Under the pieces are notes generated by a model, which did not search any database, was not told the origin of the DNA, and worked only from the letters and a program-made list of their open reading frames with translations. A program made the translations under genes and the position numbers. Shown here one piece after another: positions 28,029-35,630 of a stretch of DNA of 35,630 nt (positions are counted from its first letter, which is position 1; every line of letters begins with the position of its first letter). The stretch is from Ichthyobacteriaceae bacterium (GTDB lineage: Bacteria; Bacteroidota; Bacteroidia; Flavobacteriales; JADGDT01), in the NCBI GenBank assembly GCA_023145615.1, contig JAGLDK010000009.1:1-35630 (forward strand). The letters run 5' to 3'.

Positions 28029-28886
28029 ATGAGTATTTTAAGAATTGCAGTTCAGAAATCGGGAAGACTAAACGAGGATTCTCTTAAAATTTTAAAAGAT
28101 TGTGGAATATCAATTAACAACGGAAAAGGTCAGTTAAAAGCACAATCATCAAACTTTCCGTTAGAAATACTTTATTTAAGAAGTTCTGATATTCCTCAGT
28201 ATGTACAAGATGGAGTTGCTGATATTGCAATTGTTGGAGAAAATGTACTTGTTGATAAAAGAAGTGATTTAAACATTGTAGAAAAACTTGGTTTCTCTAA
28301 ATGTAGAGTTTCTTTGGCAGTGCCTAAAGAAGTTAACTATACTGGTGCAGAATGGTTTGAAGGTAAAAGACTTGCTACATCGTATGTAAATACTGCTCAA
28401 GATTTTTTTGATGCAAAAGGTATTAAAGTCGATTACCATAAAATATCGGGATCGGTAGAAATTGCTCCTAATATTGGGCTTGCCGATGGTATTTGCGATA
28501 TTGTAGAATCGGGTAGTACTTTATTTAAAAACGGACTTAAAGAGGTTGAGGAGATTTTTAAATCGGAAGCTGTTTTGGTTTCAAATAAAAAATTAAGCGC
28601 TGAAAAACAAGCTATTTTAGATAAGTTGGTTTTCAGAATTAAAGCTGTTTTAAAAGGTAAAAAATCGAAATATGTTTTATTAAACATTCCTAAAAATAAA
28701 GTTGAAGAAATTTCGAATTTATTACCTGGAATGAAAAGCCCAACAGTAACTCCGTTGGCAAAAGAAGGTTGGTGCTCAATACAAACAGTAATTGAAGAAA
28801 CCAAATTTTGGGAAGTTATTGATGAGCTTAAAAATGCTGGTGCCGAAGGGATTTTAATTATGCCAATTGAAAAAATTGTGCTGTAA
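28029..28886 (+). CDS. hisG: ATP phosphoribosyltransferase (long form)
   Basis: 285 aa; LRIAVQKSGRLNEDS, ADGICDIVESGSTL, C-terminal regulatory domain. Confidence 0.97.
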   Translation: MSILRIAVQKSGRLNEDSLKILKDCGISINNGKGQLKAQSSNFPLEILYLRSSDIPQYVQDGVADIAIVGENVLVDKRSDLNIVEKLGFSKCRVSLAVPKEVNYTGAEWFEGKRLATSYVNTAQDFFDAKGIKVDYHKISGSVEIAPNIGLADGICDIVESGSTLFKNGLKEVEEIFKSEAVLVSNKKLSAEKQAILDKLVFRIKAVLKGKKSKYVLLNIPKNKVEEISNLLPGMKSPTVTPLAKEGWCSIQTVIEETKFWEVIDELKNAGAEGILIMPIEKIVL

Positions 28887-28920
28887 TTATTATATCAACA
28901 TAAATTAATTATACAAGATT

Positions 28921-30222
28921 TTGGAAAAAATATTCAACCCTGCAAAAAGCACATGGTCGGAAATATTAAAACGACCAACCAAAGAATTATACGAAATAGA
29001 AGAAACTGTTTCGGCAATTTTTAAAGAAATAAAGCAAGAAGGTAATAAAGCTGTAAATAAATATACTTTTAAGTTTGATGGGGTTGATGCTCATGGAAAG
29101 GAAAGTTTACAGAATACTATTTTAGTTTCGGAACAAGAAATTAAAGAAGCCGAATTGTTGGTTGACGATAAGTTGAAGAAAGCAATTTTGGTAGCTAAAG
29201 CTAATATTCTGAAATTTCATGATGCTCAAAAGCTCGAAAAGAAACTTGTAGAAACTATGCCTGGCGTAGTTTGTTGGCAAGAAACTCGTGCTATTGAAAA
29301 GGTTGGATTGTATATTCCTGGTGGAAGTGCTCCTTTGTTTTCATCGGTGTTAATGCTTGGTATGCCTGCTATAATTGCGGGATGTAACGAAATAGTACTT
29401 TGTACTCCTCCAAATAAAGAAGGTAAAATTAATCCTGCAATTTTGTTTACTGCTACTCAGGTTGGAATTACAAAAATTGTAAAAGCCGGAGGAATTCAAG
29501 CTATTGGAGCTATGACTTTTGGTACTGAAACCGTGCCTCAGGTTAATAAAATATTCGGGCCTGGAAATCAGTATGTAACTGTTGCAAAACAATTATCAAC
29601 AAAACACGGTGTTGCTATTGATATGCCGGCTGGGCCTTCGGAAGTTTTGGTTATGGCCGATAAAACTGCTAACCCTGCTTTTGTAGCTGCCGATTTACTT
29701 TCTCAGGCCGAGCATGGTGGAGATTCTCAGGTAATTTTAGTTAGTACCGATAAAAATATTTTGGCTAAAACCGAAGTTGAAGTTGAGAAACAATTAAAAC
29801 AATTATCGAGAGCTGATATTGCACAGCAAGCAATTAATAATTCGAAGCTTTTATATGTTGAAAATTTAGAAGAAGCTATTGAATTATCGAATGAATATGC
29901 ACCAGAGCATTTAATTATTTCGATGGCAAATTTCGAAGAAATAGTTCCGCAAATAAAAAATGCAGGTTCGGTTTTTTTAGGAAATTATACGCCCGAAAGT
30001 GCTGGAGATTATGCATCGGGTACTAATCATACTTTGCCAACAAATGGATTTACAAGAGCATATAGTGGCGTAAATTTATCGGCATATTGCAAAACTATTA
30101 CTTTCCAAAATATATCAAAACAAGGATTGCAAAATCTGGGAGAAACTATTGAGGTAATGGCTGAAGCTGAAGGATTAGATGCTCATAAAAATGCGGTTAC
30201 TTTACGAATTGTTAATGGTTAA
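28921..30222 (+). CDS. hisD: Histidinol dehydrogenase (TTG start)
   Basis: 433 aa; GLYIPGGSAPLFSSVLMLGMPA, IDMPAGPSEVLVMAD, QAEHGGDSQ. Confidence 0.97.
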   Translation: MEKIFNPAKSTWSEILKRPTKELYEIEETVSAIFKEIKQEGNKAVNKYTFKFDGVDAHGKESLQNTILVSEQEIKEAELLVDDKLKKAILVAKANILKFHDAQKLEKKLVETMPGVVCWQETRAIEKVGLYIPGGSAPLFSSVLMLGMPAIIAGCNEIVLCTPPNKEGKINPAILFTATQVGITKIVKAGGIQAIGAMTFGTETVPQVNKIFGPGNQYVTVAKQLSTKHGVAIDMPAGPSEVLVMADKTANPAFVAADLLSQAEHGGDSQVILVSTDKNILAKTEVEVEKQLKQLSRADIAQQAINNSKLLYVENLEEAIELSNEYAPEHLIISMANFEEIVPQIKNAGSVFLGNYTPESAGDYASGTNHTLPTNGFTRAYSGVNLSAYCKTITFQNISKQGLQNLGETIEVMAEAEGLDAHKNAVTLRIVNG

Positions 30223-30298
30223 ACTGTATTGACATTTACATATTGATAATTCACAATTCAGAATTGTACATTGATATTTGCACATTGATATTAAAAAA

Positions 30299-31321
30299 AT
30301 GGAACATTTAGTAAGAGAAAATATAAAGGCATTAAAACCATACTCTTCGGCAAGAGATGAGTTTAAGCAAAAAGCAGAAGTGTATTTAGATGCTAACGAA
30401 AATCCTTATAATAATAGTTTAAATAGATACCCCGACCCATACCAAAAAGACGTTAAAAAATTGATTTCGGAATGGCGTGGTGTTTCTGTTAATAAAATGA
30501 TGTTGGGAAATGGAAGCGATGAGGTATTAGATTTAATATATCGTGCTTTTGTTGAGCCAAAACAAGATAATGCAATTCAGCTTCCGCCAACTTATGGTAT
30601 GTACGATGTGTTGGCTAACATTAATAATGTTGAATTAAGAAGTGTTGGTTTAAACGATGATTTCTCGTTAGATATTGATGCTATTTTAGAGGCTCAGGAC
30701 AATAATTCGAAGTTGCTTTTTGTTTGTTCGCCTAATAATCCAACTGCTAATGTTTTTGATATATCGAAAGTAGAAAAACTTTTGAAAGAGTTTAATGGAG
30801 TTGTGGTTATTGATGAAGCTTATATTGATTTTGCTGAAGGTAAATCGTGGGTTGATAGATTAGACGAGTTTCCTAATTTAATTGTTACTCAAACTTTTTC
30901 GAAAGCACTTGGGCATGCGGCTATCAGACTTGGAATTGCTTATGCATCGGAATATATTATTTCGGTACTAAACAAAATTAAGCCACCTTATAATGTAAAC
31001 GAACTTACTCAGCGTAGAGCTTTAGAAGTATTGAATAAAAGAGATTTTTATTTGCAAATTAAGGCTATAAAAGAGGAGAGAGAAAAGCTAAATATTGAAT
31101 TATTGGAACTTACTTTTGTTGAAAAAGTTTATCCATCGGAAGCCAATTTTATTTTGATAAAAGTTGATGATGCAAATAAGCGTTACGATGAACTTTTAGC
31201 ACAAGGAATTGTTATAAGAAACAGAAGTACTCAATATAAATGCGAAAATACATTGAGAATAAGTATTGGTACTCCTGATGAAAACGAGATTTTAATTAAA
31301 GCAATGAATAAACTGGTTTAA
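30299..31321 (+). CDS. hisC: Histidinol-phosphate aminotransferase
   Basis: MEHLVRENIKALKPYSSARDEF, YLDANENPYNN, VVIDEAYIDFA, FSKALGHAAIRLGIAY. Confidence 0.96.
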   Translation: MEHLVRENIKALKPYSSARDEFKQKAEVYLDANENPYNNSLNRYPDPYQKDVKKLISEWRGVSVNKMMLGNGSDEVLDLIYRAFVEPKQDNAIQLPPTYGMYDVLANINNVELRSVGLNDDFSLDIDAILEAQDNNSKLLFVCSPNNPTANVFDISKVEKLLKEFNGVVVIDEAYIDFAEGKSWVDRLDEFPNLIVTQTFSKALGHAAIRLGIAYASEYIISVLNKIKPPYNVNELTQRRALEVLNKRDFYLQIKAIKEEREKLNIELLELTFVEKVYPSEANFILIKVDDANKRYDELLAQGIVIRNRSTQYKCENTLRISIGTPDENEILIKAMNKLV

Positions 31322-31404
31322 TTGCTTGTTTGATTATGTGTTAATTCGTTTTTGCCGAATACATTATAAACAAATAACAATATAACCTAAACACATAAAC
31401 AGTT

Positions 31405-32529
31405 GTGAAAACAGTATTGAAAAAAGCATTATTTATAGATAGAGATGGTACAATAGTAGTTGAGCCACCTGTAGATTATCAGCTTGATAGTCTTGAAAAG
31501 TTAGAATTTTATCCAAAGGTATTTCAGTATTTGGCACGTATTGCTGCCGAGTTGAATTACGAATTGGTTATGGTAACAAATCAAGATGGTTTAGGAACCG
31601 ATTCTTTTCCTGAGGATACTTTTTGGCCTGCACACAATAAAATGCTACAAGCTTTTGAAGGAGAAGGAATAAAGTTTGATGATATACTTATCGACCGTAG
31701 TTTTCCGGAAGATATGGCACCAACACGTAAGCCACGTACAGGGTTGTTAGAAGAAAAATACATGACCGGTAATTACGATTTGGCAAATTCGTATGTGCTT
31801 GGAGATAGAGCTACCGATATTGAGTTGGCTAAAAATTTGGGTGCAAAAGGTATTTTTATTGCTGATGAACATGCCGAACCTGCCGATGCCGAAACTCAGG
31901 CTTTACAAACTAATGATTGGAAGGTTATTTATGAGTTTTTGAAAAGTAAGGAGCGTATTTCGGTTGTGAAACGTTATACTAACGAAACCAAAATTGATAT
32001 TAAACTTGAATTGCTTGGTAATGGTGGTGGAACAATTGACACCGGAATTAAGTTTTTCGATCATATGTTAGAGCAAATTTCTCGTCATGGAAGCATGAAC
32101 TTGGATGTTAAAGTTGTTGGAGATTTAGAGGTTGATGAGCATCATACAATTGAAGATACTGCTTTGGCATTAGGAGAGGCTTTTAAAATAGCTCTTGGAA
32201 ATAAAATGGGTATTGAGCGTTATGGTTTTACTTTACCTATGGACGATTGCCTGGCTCAGGTTGCAATTGATTTTGGTGGTAGAAATTGGCTTGTTTGGGA
32301 AACCGAATTTAAAAGAGAGTATGTTGGTAAAATGCCTACAGAAATGTTTTTCCACTTTTTTAAATCGTTTAGCGATGCTGCACAATGCAACCTAAATATT
32401 AAAGCCGAAGGAGATAACGAACATCATAAAATTGAAGGTATTTTTAAGGCTTTTGCTAAAACTATGAAAATGGCGGTAAAACAAAATTTTGCGGATATGC
32501 AAATACCATCAACTAAAGGAACGATATAA
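31405..32529 (+). CDS. hisB: Bifunctional histidinol-phosphatase / imidazoleglycerol-phosphate dehydratase (GTG start)
   Basis: 374 aa; N-terminal [17 protein letters not shown]-terminal [17 protein letters not shown] and [16 protein letters not shown]. Confidence 0.97.
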   Translation: MKTVLKKALFIDRDGTIVVEPPVDYQLDSLEKLEFYPKVFQYLARIAAELNYELVMVTNQDGLGTDSFPEDTFWPAHNKMLQAFEGEGIKFDDILIDRSFPEDMAPTRKPRTGLLEEKYMTGNYDLANSYVLGDRATDIELAKNLGAKGIFIADEHAEPADAETQALQTNDWKVIYEFLKSKERISVVKRYTNETKIDIKLELLGNGGGTIDTGIKFFDHMLEQISRHGSMNLDVKVVGDLEVDEHHTIEDTALALGEAFKIALGNKMGIERYGFTLPMDDCLAQVAIDFGGRNWLVWETEFKREYVGKMPTEMFFHFFKSFSDAAQCNLNIKAEGDNEHHKIEGIFKAFAKTMKMAVKQNFADMQIPSTKGTI

Positions 32530-32596
32530 CAATTAGAAATTATCAATAAACAATTTTTTATAGGTAGTTGGTAATTGAAAACTGTAAATTGAAAAA

Positions 32597-33175
32597 ATGA
32601 TAGTAATAGTAGATTACGGAGCAGGAAATATACAATCGGTAAAGTTTGCTTTTGAACGTTTGGGTGTTGATGCGGTTTTAACATCGGATGTTGAGGTTAT
32701 TAAAAAAGCCGATAAAGTTATTTTTCCAGGAGTTGGTAGAGCCGAATCGGCAATGGTTAAGTTAAAAGCTACAGGTTTAGATAAACTAATTCCTGCTTTA
32801 AAACAGCCTGTTTTGGGTGTTTGTTTGGGTATGCAACTTATGTGTAAACATACTGCCGAAGACAATATTAATGGACTTGATATTTTTCCGTTAGAAGTTA
32901 AAGAGTTTCCTAAAACATTAAAGGTGCCACAAATTGGTTGGAATCAAATTTCGGAACTAAAAACCGATTTGTTGAAAGATGTTAAAGAGGATTCGTTTGT
33001 ATATTTTGTGCATAGTTTTTATGTGCCTGATAATAGTTTCAGCATAGCATCAACTAACTACGGAATGAAATATTCGTCGGCAATAAAGAAAGATAATTTT
33101 TATGCAACTCAGTTTCATCCTGAAAAGTCGGGAAGTATTGGAGAGCAAATTTTAAAAAACTTTTTGGCCATATAA
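32597..33175 (+). CDS. hisH: Imidazole glycerol phosphate synthase glutaminase subunit
   Basis: 192 aa; VDYGAGNIQSV, GVCLGMQLM, FHPEKSG. Confidence 0.97.
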   Translation: MIVIVDYGAGNIQSVKFAFERLGVDAVLTSDVEVIKKADKVIFPGVGRAESAMVKLKATGLDKLIPALKQPVLGVCLGMQLMCKHTAEDNINGLDIFPLEVKEFPKTLKVPQIGWNQISELKTDLLKDVKEDSFVYFVHSFYVPDNSFSIASTNYGMKYSSAIKKDNFYATQFHPEKSGSIGEQILKNFLAI

Positions 33176-33255
33176 TTTAACCGTTTATGTTGATTTGTTG
33201 AATGTTTATTTATAATGTTTCAACAGCTCAATTATTAAACATTTCAGCAAATAAA

Positions 33256-33984
33256 ATGAGAATAATACCAGCAATAGATATTATAGGAGGTAAATGCGTA
33301 AGACTTACCAAAGGAGATTATAGTACCAAAAAAATATATAACGAAAGCCCGTTGGATGTGGCTTTAGAGTTTCAAGATAACGGAATTGAGTATTTGCACG
33401 TTGTAGATTTAGACGGAGCAAAATCAAGCCACATTGTAAACCACAAGGTTTTAGAAACTATAGCTTCTCGCACAAATTTAAAAATTGATTTTGGAGGAGG
33501 ATTGAAAACCGATGAGGATTTGAAAATTGCTTTCGAAAGTGGTGCTCAACAAATTACTGGAGGAAGTATTGCGGTTAAAAATCCTGAAATTTTTGAAGGT
33601 TGGATTAAAAAATACGGAAGCGATAAAATTATACTTGGTGCCGATGTAATGAATGAAAAAATTGCAGTTGCTGGTTGGCAAGAAGATTCGGGGCTTGATC
33701 TTTATGATTTTCTTGATGATTATACATCGAAAGGAATTAAGAACGTTATTTGTACCGATATTTCGAAAGACGGTATGCTTGAAGGGGCTTCGGTTGCATT
33801 GTATATTAAGATGATTGCAAAGTATAAAAACATAAATCTTACTGCAAGCGGTGGAGTTAGTAATATTGCCGACTTAATGATTTTAAGAGAAAATGGTTTG
33901 GAATCGGCAATTGTTGGAAAGGCTATTTACGAGGAAAGAATTTCGATGAAACAGTTGCAGGATTTTATTTTAAGTAACGGCTAA
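33256..33984 (+). CDS. hisA: ProFAR isomerase
   Basis: [22 protein letters not shown]; internal Met start preferred over 33202. Confidence 0.96.
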   Translation: MRIIPAIDIIGGKCVRLTKGDYSTKKIYNESPLDVALEFQDNGIEYLHVVDLDGAKSSHIVNHKVLETIASRTNLKIDFGGGLKTDEDLKIAFESGAQQITGGSIAVKNPEIFEGWIKKYGSDKIILGADVMNEKIAVAGWQEDSGLDLYDFLDDYTSKGIKNVICTDISKDGMLEGASVALYIKMIAKYKNINLTASGGVSNIADLMILRENGLESAIVGKAIYEERISMKQLQDFILSNG

Positions 33985-33995
33985 CATCTATTAAA

Positions 33996-34751
33996 ATGCT
34001 TACAAAAAGAATAGTTCCTTGTTTGGACATAAAAAATGGTAGAACCGTAAAAGGTGTAAACTTTGTTAATTTAAGAGATGCTGGTGATCCGGTTGATTTA
34101 GCAGAAATTTACTCGAAAAATGGTGCCGACGAATTGGTTTTTTTAGATATTTCGGCTACCGAAGAACGCAGAAGAACTCTTGTTGATTTGGTTAAACGAG
34201 TTGCTCAGCGTATTAATATTCCGTTTACAGTAGGTGGCGGAATATCGTCGGTTAGTGATGTTGATAGATTGTTAAAATCGGGTGCCGATAAGGTTTCTAT
34301 AAATTCATCGGCAGTAAAACGCCCAGAGCTTATAAACGAACTTTCGGCAGCTTTTGGTGCACAATGTGTTGTTGTTGCTATTGATGCCAAGCAAATTGAT
34401 GGAGAGTGGATAGTACATCTTGTAGGTGGTAAAGTGCCTACCGAACTTAATCTTTTCGATTGGGCAAAAGAGGCTCAAGATAGAGGTGCAGGAGAAATTT
34501 TGTTTACATCAATGAATAACGATGGAACTAAAGATGGCTTTGCAAACGAGGCTTTGGCACGTTTAAGTAACAATTTACATATTCCTATAATTGCATCGGG
34601 TGGGGCAGGAACAATGCAACATTTTGCCGATACTTTTATTGATGGAAAAGCCGATGCAGCTTTGGCAGCTAGTGTTTTTCATTTTAAAGAAATTGAAATT
34701 GCCGACTTAAAAGCCGAATTAAAAAAACAAGGTATAGCGGTTAGAATTTAA
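33996..34751 (+). CDS. hisF: Imidazole glycerol phosphate synthase cyclase subunit
   Basis: 251 aa; [29 protein letters not shown]. Confidence 0.98.
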   Translation: MLTKRIVPCLDIKNGRTVKGVNFVNLRDAGDPVDLAEIYSKNGADELVFLDISATEERRRTLVDLVKRVAQRINIPFTVGGGISSVSDVDRLLKSGADKVSINSSAVKRPELINELSAAFGAQCVVVAIDAKQIDGEWIVHLVGGKVPTELNLFDWAKEAQDRGAGEILFTSMNNDGTKDGFANEALARLSNNLHIPIIASGGAGTMQHFADTFIDGKADAALAASVFHFKEIEIADLKAELKKQGIAVRI

Positions 34752-34838
34752 TAATTTACTAACAATTATAAGTTGTGCAATTACCAATAACTTATAGCTG
34801 TTAATTGCATTAATATGCATATTGATAATTGAAAAAAC

Positions 34839-35501
34839 ATGAAAATAGATTTTAATAAACAAGATGGACTTGTGCCAGCAGTGGTTCAGGATGCCGAAAC
34901 TAATAAGGTTTTAATGTTGGCTTACATGAACGAGGATGCCTACAACAAAACTATTGATACTAAAATGGTTACCTTTTGGAGCAGAAGCCGAAACGAACTT
35001 TGGACTAAAGGAGAAACATCGGGTAATACAATGAAACTTGTTGATATTGCTGTTGATTGCGATAATGATACCCTTTTGGTAAAAGTAATTCCGGTAGGTC
35101 CGGTTTGTCATTTAGGATCTGATACTTGTTGGGACGAAACCAATTCTCGTTTTACAAAGCACGTTACACAAAGTGGAACCGAAATTGTAGATGATAATTC
35201 AGCAAACGAAGGAAAGGAAATAGGCGAATTTATTTCTCATTTAGAAGATGTAATAAAAGAGCGTAGAACTAATATGAGTGATAAATCATATGTAGCATCT
35301 CTATTTAAAAAAGGAATTAATAAAATTGCTCAGAAAGTTGGAGAAGAAGGTGTTGAGGTTGTTATTGAAGCAATGGACAACAACGATGATTTATTCTTAA
35401 ACGAAAATGCCGATTTACTTTTTCATCAATTAATTCTTTTACAAGCAAAAGGATATACTATGAAAGATGTAATTGAAGTGCTTAAAGGAAGAGAAAAATA
35501 A
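34839..35501 (+). CDS. hisIE: Bifunctional phosphoribosyl-AMP cyclohydrolase / phosphoribosyl-ATP pyrophosphatase
   Basis: 220 aa; MLAYMNEDAYNKT, WSRSRNELWTKGETSGN, C-terminal KVGEEGVEVVIEAM. Confidence 0.97.
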   Translation: MKIDFNKQDGLVPAVVQDAETNKVLMLAYMNEDAYNKTIDTKMVTFWSRSRNELWTKGETSGNTMKLVDIAVDCDNDTLLVKVIPVGPVCHLGSDTCWDETNSRFTKHVTQSGTEIVDDNSANEGKEIGEFISHLEDVIKERRTNMSDKSYVASLFKKGINKIAQKVGEEGVEVVIEAMDNNDDLFLNENADLLFHQLILLQAKGYTMKDVIEVLKGREK

Positions 35502-35507
35502 AAAAAA

Positions 35508-35565
35508 AGCATATTAATTATTGGTGGTTGTTTACTTAAATATACACCAATAACTAATATGCTTT
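35508..35565 (+). terminator. Terminator of the his operon
   Basis: AGCATATTAATTATTGGTG ... CACCAATAACTAATATGCT(TTT), 19-bp stem with one non-Watson-Crick position. Confidence 0.85.
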
Positions 35566-35570
35566 TATGA

Positions 35571-35599
35571 AAAAGAGCCAGAGTACTGGTCTGGCTCTA
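35571..35599 (-). terminator. Terminator for a minus-strand gene lying beyond the window edge
   Basis: AGAGCCAGA-GTACTGG-TCTGGCTCT; U-tract (TTTTT-like) only on the minus strand. Confidence 0.6.
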
Positions 35600-35630
35600 T
35601 TATCATGAAATAGTAAAAACTACAATCTAC

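Noticed and set aside
28433-28804. 123-aa minus ORF inside hisG
   Set aside because: Antisense shadow of a clear hisG gene; composition looks like reverse-strand artefact.
1-35630. CRISPR arrays, tRNA/rRNA genes, IS elements or phage genes
   Set aside because: No regularly spaced repeats, no cloverleaf or rRNA sequence recognised, and no transposase or phage-like ORFs in the track.

Overview
AT-rich chromosomal window from a member of the Bacteroidota, judged by family content: T9SS PorW/SprE-type lipoprotein, DUF4270 lipoprotein, short GT5 glycogen synthase-like protein and a split F0F1 operon. Left to right it contains: a decayed, pseudogene-rich stretch (1-1.3 kb); GH3-family protein and M23 peptidase (-); a PorW/SprE-like TPR lipoprotein, bactofilin, AtpZ, a small membrane protein and atpB-E-F-H-A-G (+, no beta or epsilon genes); a small outer-membrane barrel protein (-); a BCCT transporter (+); glmS (-); a DUF4270 lipoprotein (-); a GT5-like protein (-); panC and panD (+); a YbhN/LPG-synthase-TM-like protein (+); a small membrane protein (+); hflX (+); a membrane protein (-); a DnaQ-like exonuclease (+); and a complete histidine operon hisG-D-C-B(NB)-H-A-F-IE (+). 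The most notable unannotated signal lies between the exonuclease and hisG. It is a 14-aa leader ORF, MIIIRHRHHIIYLP, followed by mutually exclusive antiterminator and terminator RNA helices, i.e. a ribosome-mediated histidine attenuator. The window has no ORF-track call there. Other observations include two eroded genes at the left edge, several unusually perfect palindromes, an orphan hairpin, nested hairpins abutting a start codon, and the M23/PorW/bactofilin/ATP-synthase neighbourhood.
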